DNA of 64,000 bases from Microtetraspora malaysiensis (GTDB lineage Bacteria > Actinomycetota > Actinomycetes > Streptosporangiales > Streptosporangiaceae): NCBI RefSeq assembly GCF_001528665.1, contig NZ_BBYJ01000032.1, forward strand, positions 1-64,000, given 5' to 3'. The notes below the pieces were generated by a model. It was not told the origin of the DNA. It ran no database searches and worked only from the letters and a program-made list of their open reading frames with translations. The translations under genes were made by a program, and so were the position numbers. Shown here one piece after another: positions 17,117 through 25,736 of this stretch; the first letter of the stretch is position 1, and each line of letters opens with the position of its first letter.

Positions 17117-18349
17117 ATGGGCGGCTTCCGGGAACTGCCGCGCGAAGTCAAGATCCTGACCGCCGTCGCGTTCACGGTGGCGGTCGGGTTCGGCATCCAG
17201 TCACCGGCCATCCCCGTGTTCGCGGGGGAGTTCGGGGTGGGCAGCGCGGCGGTCGGCGCGGTGGTCTCGGCGTTCGCGTTCATGCGCCTGGCCACCGGCC
17301 TGCCCGGCGGACGCCTGGTCAACCGGTTCGGGGAGCGGGCCGTGCTGACCGCCGGTATGGCGTTGCTCGCGGTCACCAGCATCCTGGCCGGGCTCTCCTG
17401 GAACTACCCGCAGCTGCTGATCTTCCGGGGCGCGTGCGGTGTCGGGTCCGCGCTCTACACCGTGTCCGCGATGAACATGCTGCTGCGGGTCACCCCTGCC
17501 TCGCACCGGGGACGGGCCACCGGCTACTTCCAGGGCGGGTACTACCTCGGCACCGTGACCGGGCCCGCCCTTGGTGGCGGGCTGCTCGGCGTCTCACCCC
17601 GGCTGCCGTTCTTCGTGTACGGCGTGGCGGTCGCGATCGCGGGTGCCATCGCGACCGTCGCGCTCTCCAAGGCCGTGCCGATCACCGATGCCGTGGCCAG
17701 GACCGGGACCGCGGCGAAAACCGGGACGGGGAACGGAGCCGGACCTGGGGCCGGTGCCGGGGACGGCCGGCCAGGGATCACCCTGGGCCGGGCGCTTCGG
17801 CACCGGTCGTACCTGGCGGCGCTGACCACCAACTTCGGGCTCGGCTGGGCGGTCTTCGGAGTCCGTGTCTCCGTGTTGCCGCTCTATCTGCTGGTCGTGA
17901 TCAAGGCCGACGCCGCCTGGATCGGCACCGGGCTCGCGGTCGGTGCGATCATGCAGGCGGTCACCCTGCCGCTCGCCGGGCGGGTGGCCGACCAGTGGGG
18001 TCGCCGCCCCTCGCTGCTGCTGGGCCAGGGACTCATCCTCGGCTGCCTCGTCATGGTCATCACGTGGCAGACTCTCGTGGCGTACCTGGCCGCGTTCGCG
18101 CTGATGGGACTCGGTACCGCCTTCTGCACCACGGGTGGGGCGGCCACCGTGGGCGACGTCACCCGGGGACGCGGCGGCACCGTGGTGGCGGGCTACCAGA
18201 TGACCGCCGACCTCGGCATGACCGTCGGCCCCCTGGTGGCCGGTCAGCTCGCCGCGTCGTACTCGTACGAGGTGGCCTTCCTGGCCACCGGCGCGGTCGT
18301 GCTGATCGGATGGATCATGGCCCTCGTTATGCCGTCCCGCCCCACTTGA
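17117..18349 (+). CDS. MFS transporter
   Basis: A 410-residue membrane protein with about 12 hydrophobic helices. It has the loop motif GGRLVNRFGERAVL after helix 2 and its repeat GRVADQWGRRPSLLL in the second half. A Gly/Ala/Thr-rich stretch around residues 195-218 is the central loop. The ATG directly follows the etfA stop codon. It probably exports or takes up a pathway compound; substrate unknown. It is the last gene of the catabolic run. Confidence 0.9.
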   Translation: MGGFRELPREVKILTAVAFTVAVGFGIQSPAIPVFAGEFGVGSAAVGAVVSAFAFMRLATGLPGGRLVNRFGERAVLTAGMALLAVTSILAGLSWNYPQLLIFRGACGVGSALYTVSAMNMLLRVTPASHRGRATGYFQGGYYLGTVTGPALGGGLLGVSPRLPFFVYGVAVAIAGAIATVALSKAVPITDAVARTGTAAKTGTGNGAGPGAGAGDGRPGITLGRALRHRSYLAALTTNFGLGWAVFGVRVSVLPLYLLVVIKADAAWIGTGLAVGAIMQAVTLPLAGRVADQWGRRPSLLLGQGLILGCLVMVITWQTLVAYLAAFALMGLGTAFCTTGGAATVGDVTRGRGGTVVAGYQMTADLGMTVGPLVAGQLAASYSYEVAFLATGAVVLIGWIMALVMPSRPT

Positions 18350-18529
18350 GCGTCGTCGGCGCAGCGCGCGCATGCCACTGGTCGGTCTGCTCTTCGCCTC
18401 CCGGCCCGAATCGCTTGAAAAGTCATCGCAGGCGCTTGATCTGCGGGTCGACCTGAGCTGGCGGCGCGGGCGAGGTCGGTCCTCGCGTCACTCCGCCTCC
18501 TGTATCTGATCGCGCTCCGAGTGTTCGGT

Positions 18530-18556
18530 TGGCAAATCCGTCCGTCGACGTAGACT
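18530..18556 (+). promoter_or_regulatory. Candidate promoter for a leaderless small gene
   Basis: TAGACT (18551-18556) lies 7 nt before ATG 18564, so transcription would begin at the start codon. TTGGCA (18530-18535) is 15 nt upstream of it, slightly short for a -35. No ribosome binding site is present. The rest of 18350-18529 shows no gene or clear terminator. Confidence 0.35.
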
Positions 18557-18563
18557 CCGACCT

Positions 18564-18773
18564 ATGGCGGATTCTGCATTTCCCTGCCCTGTTTGCGCGA
18601 ACGTGATGGAATCGGGGATTGTTGTGGGAAGACCGCCCGGGGTCAAGTTCAAGAAGCAGGTGGACGTGCTCGGCGACCTTGGCGGCGTGCTATTGACGAG
18701 CGGTTTCTTCTACCACAGCGTTTCGGCCCTGCGATGCGGCGACTGTGGCACCGTGGTCATTCCGGGCCGCTGA
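18564..18773 (+). CDS. Small zinc-ribbon protein
   Basis: 69 residues with two cysteine knuckles, CPVC at about 8-11 and CGDC at about 58-61, flanking a hydrophobic middle. This is a typical single zinc ribbon. Function unknown. It lacks a ribosome site and may be translated leaderlessly. It is not co-transcribed in any obvious way with either neighbour. Confidence 0.7.
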   Translation: MADSAFPCPVCANVMESGIVVGRPPGVKFKKQVDVLGDLGGVLLTSGFFYHSVSALRCGDCGTVVIPGR

Positions 18774-19351
18774 ACTCAATCGCGCTTACCGTTGGGGGCG
18801 CCCGACGAATTGTTGCTCGCATCGCCCTCTCCTGCGCCAGGAGGCAGGTCACCCGCTCTCAGAACCACGGCTCGGGCCGGGACATGAGTACGGCCCGAGC
18901 CGCGAATATTTCTTGCCGCTACGCCCGAATCCACTGGTTCACCAAGGACACCACCGCTGCCTCCTGGGACTGGATGCAGGGCCGAAGCGTGTTGCGGGTC
19001 GCTATGACACGCCGGGCACCGGCATGTTCGCGAATCCCCGCCCTCCCGCAAGCAGCTGATGGGCGATCGCCGGCTGTCCGGTGCGCGCCTCCCCGGGGCC
19101 GCAAGCCCGCTCGGTCACGCTGATCGACGTCCCGGATCTCCTCCTGTCGCATGCCGCCGACGATCGTCATGGGAATGGGGTTTCCGCAGCTCGGGTCAAC
19201 CTCGTCGGCGTCACGGGTGACGTCGTCGGCGGTACCGGAGTCGGCGGCGGATACGGCGCCTTCGCGGGGTTGGGGACGTCGGCCATGCCGCACGAACACT
19301 TCTCGGAACCATGGCGGCGGTTCAGCCCAGGAGGTCGCCAGGCGTAGCGCT
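18774..19351. other. Intergenic stretch without recognisable gene
   Basis: Open frames exist on both strands, but none has a ribosome site, a recognisable motif or actinobacterial codon bias over its length. Base composition is a little less GC-biased around 18880-18960. It could be remnant DNA. Confidence 0.4.
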
Positions 19352-19396
19352 TTGACACCTCCAACAGCTAACCGCTATCTATTGGCTAACCGTTAG
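19352..19396 (+). promoter_or_regulatory. Promoter and repeated operator of the PadR-ABC operon
   Basis: TTGACA (19352-19357) is 18 nt before TATCTA (19376-19381). The octamer GCTAACCG occurs at 19367-19374 and 19385-19392, one copy before and one after the -10. The second lies within the palindrome CTAAC-C-GTTAG (19386-19396). The placement fits autorepression by the PadR protein encoded 10 nt downstream. Confidence 0.55.
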
Positions 19397-19405
19397 GGGG
19401 GTGGA

Positions 19406-19939
19406 GTGCAGGACGCAGTGCTGGCGATGCTCGCCAAAGAACCGTCGCACGGGTACCACCTGCGCGCTCGGCTGCAGCAGAGCCTCGGACCGCTGGGCGA
19501 GTCGATGAATCCCGGGCAGATCTACGTGACCCTGGCCCGGCTCGAGAAGGCGGGCCTCGTCGTCTGCGAGCGGGCGAACGGGCTTCCCGAGCGGCCGGAC
19601 CGCAAGGTCTACGCCCTGACCCCGGCCGGGCACCAGCGGGTGGCTACCTGGCTGACCGAGGTGGGCTGGCCGAAACCGGATTTGGCGGAGTTTCATCTCA
19701 AGCTCACCGCGGCCGCCGCGGCCCGGCTCGCCGACCCGGTGCAGCTCGTGGCGGCGCAACGCCGCGAGCTGCTGCGCCGTTTGCGTGAGGTGCAGCACGC
19801 GGCGCTGGCCGAGCCGGCGGGATCGGCCGCTGTCCTGCTGCTGGAAGGGGTCGTGCTGCGGCTGCAGGCGGACCTGCGCTGGTTGGACGCCTGCGAGCGA
19901 GCCTGGTCCAAGGTCGATGACGAATCCGAGGGTGCATGA
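19406..19939 (+). CDS. PadR family transcriptional regulator
   Basis: 177 residues. The N-terminal winged helix has the PadR pattern AVLAMLAKEPSHGYHLRARL, then SMNPGQIYVTLARLEKAGLV and the wing DRKVYALTPAG. The C-terminal half is the helical dimerisation domain. GTG 19406 follows a G-rich ribosome site. It overlaps the ABC ATPase gene (ATGA), so it most likely represses its own exporter operon and responds to an exported compound. Confidence 0.93.
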   Translation: MQDAVLAMLAKEPSHGYHLRARLQQSLGPLGESMNPGQIYVTLARLEKAGLVVCERANGLPERPDRKVYALTPAGHQRVATWLTEVGWPKPDLAEFHLKLTAAAAARLADPVQLVAAQRRELLRRLREVQHAALAEPAGSAAVLLLEGVVLRLQADLRWLDACERAWSKVDDESEGA

Positions 19940-20676
19940 ACGTGTCGAGTGCCGTGGTTCGGGTCCACGGCCTGGTGAAGCAGCATGGTCGGGGGCAGGG
20001 CCGGGTCCGGGCGGTCGATGACGTCGACCTGGAGGTGCCCGAGGGCCAGATGCTGGCCGTGATGGGGCCCAGCGGTTGCGGGAAATCCACCCTGCTGCAC
20101 CTGCTGGGTGGCCTGGAGCGGCCCAGCGACGGGGAGGTGTGGCTCGCCGGTCAGCGCATCGACACCCTGAGCGAGCGGGCTTTGGCGCGGCTGCGGCGCC
20201 GGTCGGTGGGATTCGTCTTCCAGGCCTTCCATCTGGTGGAGGAGTTGTCGGCGGCCGAGAACGTGGAGCTGCCCGCGCTGCTGGCCGGACGCTCGCGCCG
20301 CCAGGCCAGGCGGCGCGCGAGCCTGCTGCTGGAACGGGTCGGGCTCACCGACCGTGCCCGGCACCTGCCGTCGCAACTGTCGGGCGGTCAACGCCAGCGG
20401 GTCGCCGTCGCCCGCGCGCTGGTCAACGACCCGCTGGTCGTCCTGGCCGACGAGCCGACCGGCAACCTCGACTCCGCGGCGACGCTGGACGTGCTGAGGA
20501 TCTTCGAGGAGTTGCGTTCGGTGGGGCAGACCTTCGTGATCGTCACGCATGACGAGCGGGTCGCGGCCACCGCGGACCGGCTGATCTCGATGCGCGACGG
20601 GATGTTCGTCGACGACACCCGGCTGGCAGGCACCGGAACGGGGCGGCTCGGCGACCTGATCGGGCTGGAGGACTGA
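19936..20676 (+). CDS. ABC transporter ATPase (MacB/LolD type)
   Basis: 246 residues. Walker A GPSGCGKST, Q-loop FVFQAFHLV, signature LSGGQRQRVAVARAL, Walker B VVLADEPTGNLDS and H-loop VTHD are all intact. The GNLDS ending is typical of FtsX-linked exporters. It pairs with the permease downstream and lies under PadR control. Confidence 0.95.
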   Translation: MNVSSAVVRVHGLVKQHGRGQGRVRAVDDVDLEVPEGQMLAVMGPSGCGKSTLLHLLGGLERPSDGEVWLAGQRIDTLSERALARLRRRSVGFVFQAFHLVEELSAAENVELPALLAGRSRRQARRRASLLLERVGLTDRARHLPSQLSGGQRQRVAVARALVNDPLVVLADEPTGNLDSAATLDVLRIFEELRSVGQTFVIVTHDERVAATADRLISMRDGMFVDDTRLAGTGTGRLGDLIGLED

Positions 20677-20681
20677 ACGTC

Positions 20682-22469
20682 ATGGGCTCCATCGTGCTCA
20701 TCGTCCGCCTCGTGCTGGCCGACGTCCGCCGGCACAAGGTCCAGGCCGCGATGCTCCTGCTCGCGGTGACCGTGGCCACCGCCACGATGGCCCTGGGCCT
20801 GTCCCTGCGCGGCGTGAGCGAGGCGCTGTACGAGCAGACCCGCGCGGCCACCGCCGGGCCGGACGTGGTGGCACTTTCCGGCGACGCGGGCCCCGCCGCG
20901 ACCTCGGCCCTGGCCTCGCTGGCGGACGATCCCGAAGTGGTCGCCCACCATGGCCCCTATCGCATCGTCTACGCCGACCTCACCACGCGCGATTCCACGT
21001 CGTCCCCAGTGGTGGTGCACGGCTTCGCCGAGACACCCGGCGCGGTCAACCGGCCGCTGGTGACCTCGGGCCATTGGGTACGCCCTGGAGGCACGGTCCT
21101 CGAACGCGGCTTCGCCACCGCGCTGGGCGTCGGCGTCGGCGACCACGTCACCATCGCCGGCCGGTCGTACCCCGTCGTCGGGATCGCTGTCACCGCGGCC
21201 ACCTCCATCTACCCCTGGGCGGCGCAGATCGGCCCGGGCGGCGGCCCCAGCGACTCCAGCGGCCTGGCCTGGATGACCCGATCAGATGCCCGGACACTGG
21301 CGTCGTCCCACGATCTTCCGGTGACTTTGGCCCTGGACCTCAAGCTGCGCGACCCCGCCGCGACCGAGGCCTTCCTCGACGCCGACCGTGCCTCCACTGT
21401 GACCAACCTCCGTTCCTGGCAGTTCACGGCCGAGCAGGACATGGTCATCCTCAAGAACAGCCAGCCCATCCTGGTCGTCGGTAGCTGGCTGCTCAGCTTT
21501 CTGGCCGTCACCGGAGTGGCGGCGCTGGCCGCGGGACGCGCCGTCGAGCAGACGCGCCGGGCCGGGCTGCTCAAAGCCGTCGGCGCCACCCCGGGGCTGA
21601 TCGCCACCGCCCTGCTCACCGAATACCTGGCGCTGGCGCTGGCCGGCGACGCGCTGGGGCTGGGGATTGCCCGCCTGACCGTGCCCGCCATCGCCAGTCC
21701 CACCGCCAGCCGGATCGGCGACGCGGCCGGGCCCGGCGGTGCCACCGTCGCCACGGCGACCGTCCTCGCCGTGGCGGTGGCGGTGCTGTCCACGCTGCGT
21801 CCCACGCTGCGGGCCATGCGCACGGCGACCGTCACGGCGCTGACCGCCACCGCGCGCCGGCCCCGTCACCGGCCCTGGCTCACCGCGCTGTCCGCGTTGC
21901 TGCCCACGCCGCTGCTGCTCGGGCTGCGGCTGACCGCCCGCCGGCCGGGCCGCGCCGTGCTGCAGGCGTGCTCCACCGCCACCACGGTGATCGCGATCGT
22001 CGCCCTGCTGACCTTCTACGCCCAGCCGACGAGGGGCTACGGCCCGGACGGCTCCTCCGCCCTGCCCAACCTGCGAGACGTTCACGACCGCCGACTGCTG
22101 CTTGCGGTCACCGTCCTGCTGATCGCACTCGCCGTCGTGAACACCATCACGCTCACCTGGACCACTGCCATAGAGGCCCGGGCGAACATGGCCATCGCGC
22201 GTACGCTCGGTGCCACCCCGGGCCAGATCTCCGCGGGGCTGTCCAGCGCCCAGCTCCTGCCCAGCCTGCCCGGTGCCGTCATCGGCGTCCCTCTGGGCGT
22301 CGGCCTGCTCTCGCTCTTCGCCGCCGGGAATCCGGCGGAACCCCCCTCCTCCTGGCTGCTCGGCGGCGTGCTCGCGACTCTTCTGGCGACGGCGGCACTC
22401 ACCGCCCTGCCCGCACGCCTGGCGGCCCGCCGATCCGTGGCGCAGGCCCTCAGCGGCGAAACAGCGTGA
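20682..22469 (+). CDS. FtsX-like ABC transporter permease
   Basis: 595 residues. One N-terminal helix (about 12-35) is followed by an extracytoplasmic region (about 40-260). Then come two FtsX-type three-helix domains at about 265-390 and 470-595, each with the conserved AVGATPG/TLGATPGQI turn. It should export a peptide, lipid or drug using the preceding ATPase. It starts 5 nt after the ATPase stop. Confidence 0.92.
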   Translation: MGSIVLIVRLVLADVRRHKVQAAMLLLAVTVATATMALGLSLRGVSEALYEQTRAATAGPDVVALSGDAGPAATSALASLADDPEVVAHHGPYRIVYADLTTRDSTSSPVVVHGFAETPGAVNRPLVTSGHWVRPGGTVLERGFATALGVGVGDHVTIAGRSYPVVGIAVTAATSIYPWAAQIGPGGGPSDSSGLAWMTRSDARTLASSHDLPVTLALDLKLRDPAATEAFLDADRASTVTNLRSWQFTAEQDMVILKNSQPILVVGSWLLSFLAVTGVAALAAGRAVEQTRRAGLLKAVGATPGLIATALLTEYLALALAGDALGLGIARLTVPAIASPTASRIGDAAGPGGATVATATVLAVAVAVLSTLRPTLRAMRTATVTALTATARRPRHRPWLTALSALLPTPLLLGLRLTARRPGRAVLQACSTATTVIAIVALLTFYAQPTRGYGPDGSSALPNLRDVHDRRLLLAVTVLLIALAVVNTITLTWTTAIEARANMAIARTLGATPGQISAGLSSAQLLPSLPGAVIGVPLGVGLLSLFAAGNPAEPPSSWLLGGVLATLLATAALTALPARLAARRSVAQALSGETA

Positions 22470-22658
22470 TCGGCCCCGCTCAGCAGGCCCCCGCAGTAGC
22501 CGCGTGTAACGATCCGCGACGCCTGCGGTATCGAATTGACGACGTCAGTGACGGTAGGTCCCGCGGAGACCTCGGCCGCCGCACCGGCGTTCGCTCGACG
22601 GGCGCCGGCCCACCGGTGTCTGAACGAATCGATCTGATCGACGGAAAGGGGCCACGAA

Positions 22659-23798
22659 GTGGTAGCTGACGCCGCCGGCATTCGGCGATTCATGGCGGAC
22701 ACGGGCGAACCCCGCGGATGGGTGTTCACCAGGACCGACCTGGTGATGGCGCTGCTCGGAGTCTGGTTCGGGGTCGGACTGATGATCGACGCCTGGGCGC
22801 ACAGCAACCTGGCGGAGCTGGAGACGTTCTTCACTCCATGGCACGCGGTGTTCTACTCCGGCTTCGCGGTGGTCTCCGGCTGGATCATCTGGCAGGTGTG
22901 GCGCAACGTGCGCGCCGGACGGCAGGGGTTGGCGGCCGTCCCCGTCGGCTATCTCGCCGGGCTGGTGGCGATTCCCGCGTTCGCCGCCTTCGGATTCGCC
23001 GACATGATGTGGCACACCATCCTCGGCATCGAGACGACCATCAACATCTTGTTCAGCCCGTCACACCTCGGCCTCATCGTGACGATGATGCTCATCATCA
23101 CGACACCGCTGCGCTCGGCGTGGAACGCCCCCGATGTCGGCGCCCGGCCCTCGCTCGGCCGCCTGCTGCCCGCGCTGCTCGGGCTCGCGTTCGCCGCCAC
23201 GCTGGTGTCGCTGTTCCTGTCGTACGGCGACGCCATGCAGTACCGTCCCGAGGGCATCGTTCGGGCGTTCTCCATGCTGAAGGACTCGGGCCCCGGGCCG
23301 CAGGGGGGCGGCCCCAGACCGGTGGGCCCGGGCGCCGACCGGGTAGCCGTCGCGATGGTCGTCACCAACGTCGTCATGCTCAGCCCGGTGCTGCTCCTGG
23401 TGCGCCGCTGGCTGCTGCCGTTCGGTTCGGTGACCGTCATGTACACGATCATGGTGCTCATGCCGGGTGCCCAGACGGCGTTCCGCAACGTGCCGATCCT
23501 GTTGTCGTTCGTGGCCGCCGGGTTCGTGAGCGACCTGCTGATCCGCCGGCTGCGGCCGTCGGCTGAGCGGCGTGCCGCCTACTGGGCCTTCGCCGGGCTG
23601 TCGGCCTTCGCCACCTGGTCGCTGTACATCGGGGTCGCCTCGGCCACCGGGGGCGGACTGCCCGACGTGCCCGAGCTGTGGACCGGAGCGCCGGTCGTCG
23701 CCGGGCTGATCGGGCTGGCGCTCGGGGCGCTGTTCCTGCCCAACGCGGTCACAGCCGGGCCGGTTCCGCCCAGTGCGGCCGGCGCCGAGCGGGCATGA
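22659..23798 (+). CDS. Polytopic membrane protein of unknown function with membrane-edge histidines
   Basis: 379 residues with about ten hydrophobic segments. GTG 22659 follows GGAAAGGGG. Histidines sit at helix edges: DAWAHSNL, FTPWHAVFY, ADMMWHTILG and SPSHLGL. This is the kind of pattern seen in metal- or heme-binding membrane proteins. It overlaps the next gene (ATGA), which encodes a secreted protein with two histidine-containing beta domains. I do not recognise the family; a role in copper or heme handling is inference from this context. Confidence 0.8.
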   Translation: MVADAAGIRRFMADTGEPRGWVFTRTDLVMALLGVWFGVGLMIDAWAHSNLAELETFFTPWHAVFYSGFAVVSGWIIWQVWRNVRAGRQGLAAVPVGYLAGLVAIPAFAAFGFADMMWHTILGIETTINILFSPSHLGLIVTMMLIITTPLRSAWNAPDVGARPSLGRLLPALLGLAFAATLVSLFLSYGDAMQYRPEGIVRAFSMLKDSGPGPQGGGPRPVGPGADRVAVAMVVTNVVMLSPVLLLVRRWLLPFGSVTVMYTIMVLMPGAQTAFRNVPILLSFVAAGFVSDLLIRRLRPSAERRAAYWAFAGLSAFATWSLYIGVASATGGGLPDVPELWTGAPVVAGLIGLALGALFLPNAVTAGPVPPSAAGAERA

Positions 23799-25108
23799 TC
23801 CGAGTTCTGTGCCTCGCCGCCGCCCTCGTGCTGGCGATGGCCGCCCCCGCCGCGGCGCACAGCGTCACGGCGGGGGCGGACCTGCGGATCGCCCAGACAA
23901 TCGCCGGCGCCGAGGTGACAGTGGTGGTCAAAGGAACAACCCGGGTGCCGGGGCCGCTGCGGATCGGCGTCATCGCGTACCAGCCGGTGTCCGGGCTGCC
24001 CATCGGCCTCGAAGTCCGCTCGGTCGAGGACGGCCACACGGTGACCGGCACCGTCCAGGCGGCGGCGAACCCGCAGTACACGCAGCTCCAGGTGGAGCGG
24101 ACCGGGCCGCACGAGCTGAAACTGAGCGCCGGGAACGAGACCGCCGTCATCCCGTTCCGTGTCCTCGTCGCACGCGGATCGGCCGGGGACTTCCTCATCT
24201 ACGGCGGCCTGTTCGTGGCCGCGCTCCTGCTGGTGGGCGGCCTGCTCAGCGGGGCGCCGGCCCGACCGGGACGGGCGATGGCGATGGCCGCGGGCGCCGC
24301 GGCCGGGGTGACGGTCGCCGCCATGGTCATCGTGTTCGAGTCGCAGATACCGGCACCCCCACCTGAGGGTGCCGCCCCCACTCCCACGACATCGACCGCG
24401 GGAGGGCGGCCGTACGTACAGGCCCGCATGGAGACGCTCCCAGCCCGGCCGGAGGCGGGAGAGGAGTTCACCCTGCGAGTCGATCTCATCGACGGCTCCA
24501 CCGGGCGGTCCGTCGACGACCTCACCGCGCACCACGAAGCGCTCGCCCACGTGGTCGTCACCAGCGAGGACGGACGCTACTTCCGCCATGTCCACCCCCT
24601 GCGCACGGCGCCCGGGCACCTGGAGGTCAGACTGACCGCCGACCGCCCCGGCCGGTACCTGGCACACGCCGAGATCGAACGGGAGGACTCAGGCGGGCAA
24701 CTCGTCGCCGCGGACTTCACCGTCGGAGGGACAGCCAAAGCATCGCGAAAGGCCGACACAGTCTCGCGGTCCGGTCAAACCGGCGAACCCGCCACGCCGG
24801 CCGGTCCGACCGGCACGCCGCGACTACAACCCGCCGTGCCCGTCGCGGGCCGTCCCACGACGATCGAGCTGGGCACCCCCGCCGGCGTCCGGACCTGGCT
24901 CGGCATGACCGGCCACCTGCTCATACGCAGTCAGGATGGCCGTTTCTTCGGCCACGTGCACGAGATGGGCGCACCGCGATCCCGGGTGCGCTTCACCTTC
25001 AGCTTCCCCGAACCGGGCCGGTACCTCGCCTGGGTCCAGTACGCGACCGCAGACCGCATCGTGACCGCACCCTTCACCGTGAACGTGACCGCATCGGAGG
25101 CCCAGTGA
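23795..25108 (+). CDS. Membrane-anchored secreted protein with two HxH beta-sandwich repeats
   Basis: 437 residues. A signal peptide (about 1-22, ending AAAHS) is followed by a beta-rich region. Then come two transmembrane helices (about 130-185) and two related domains. The domains carry AHVVVTSEDGRYFRHVHP (about residues 250-267) and GHLLIRSQDGRFFGHVHE (about 370-387). The shared pattern H-x(n)-S-x-DGR-x-F-x-HVH looks like a metal-binding site and resembles YtkA/FixH-like and copper-related secreted proteins. It lies between the polytopic membrane protein and a YtkA-like gene, with overlaps on both sides. No function has been shown from sequence. Confidence 0.8.
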   Translation: MIRVLCLAAALVLAMAAPAAAHSVTAGADLRIAQTIAGAEVTVVVKGTTRVPGPLRIGVIAYQPVSGLPIGLEVRSVEDGHTVTGTVQAAANPQYTQLQVERTGPHELKLSAGNETAVIPFRVLVARGSAGDFLIYGGLFVAALLLVGGLLSGAPARPGRAMAMAAGAAAGVTVAAMVIVFESQIPAPPPEGAAPTPTTSTAGGRPYVQARMETLPARPEAGEEFTLRVDLIDGSTGRSVDDLTAHHEALAHVVVTSEDGRYFRHVHPLRTAPGHLEVRLTADRPGRYLAHAEIEREDSGGQLVAADFTVGGTAKASRKADTVSRSGQTGEPATPAGPTGTPRLQPAVPVAGRPTTIELGTPAGVRTWLGMTGHLLIRSQDGRFFGHVHEMGAPRSRVRFTFSFPEPGRYLAWVQYATADRIVTAPFTVNVTASEAQ

Positions 25109-25500
25109 TCAAGAGGTGGCAGGCGGTGGCCGCGGCCACGCTCGTGACCGCGGCAGTGGCGCTGTTCGTCGTGGTCAGGAGCACGGCCGCCGAACCGGTC
25201 AACCTGACCATCACGGGCACCCGCTACGCCGCCACCGTCCTCATCGCGGACCCGGCTCCCGGCCAGGTCACCGTGGAGATCAAGGTGAGCAAGGGCGACG
25301 CCGACACCGTGGCGCTGTCGGCGGTCATGGCCGAGATGGGACACTCCACACCCGAGATCTCCGCCACCAAGCGTGAGCCCGGCCGCTTCGTGGCCGTGGG
25401 CGAGCTGTTCCCGATGAGCGGCGTCTGGGAACTGTCGATTCGCCTCGACGGCCCCGCGGGCGAGGAACAACTCGCCGTCAAAACGCTGATCACACGATAG
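25105..25500 (+). CDS. YtkA/FixH-like secreted or membrane-anchored protein
   Basis: 131 residues. One N-terminal hydrophobic segment (about 6-27) is followed by a single beta-sandwich domain containing AEMGHSTPEISATKREPGRF and GELFPMSGVWELSIRLDG, the YtkA-like pattern. The GTG overlaps the preceding stop. Such domains accompany copper-handling or respiratory-complex genes. A weak hairpin AGTCGC-TCGG-GCGACT follows at 25543-25558. Confidence 0.8.
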   Translation: MIKRWQAVAAATLVTAAVALFVVVRSTAAEPVNLTITGTRYAATVLIADPAPGQVTVEIKVSKGDADTVALSAVMAEMGHSTPEISATKREPGRFVAVGELFPMSGVWELSIRLDGPAGEEQLAVKTLITR

Positions 25501-25736
25501 ACGGCAGCGGGACGATCGATATGAAGCAATTGCAAAACCGGCAGTCGCTCGGGCGACTCCGCGGCGGGCCGACCACCAAGCCGCACCCGCTCGTCGAGCC
25601 CGCGGGTTGCCGCTGGTCCCGCACCTGACCGGCGGCAACACTGAGGTGCCCCGCGTTCATGGCCGTCCCCTGGAAATGTCAGCGCGGGATGATTGGATCC
25701 TCCTACTCGGTTCGGGCTGACGCGCAGGGAGACCAG

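Noticed and set aside
18774-19351. Open frames at 18593-19123 (plus) and 18919-19299 (minus) as genes
   Set aside because: No ribosome site, no recognisable motif and unusual composition on both strands.
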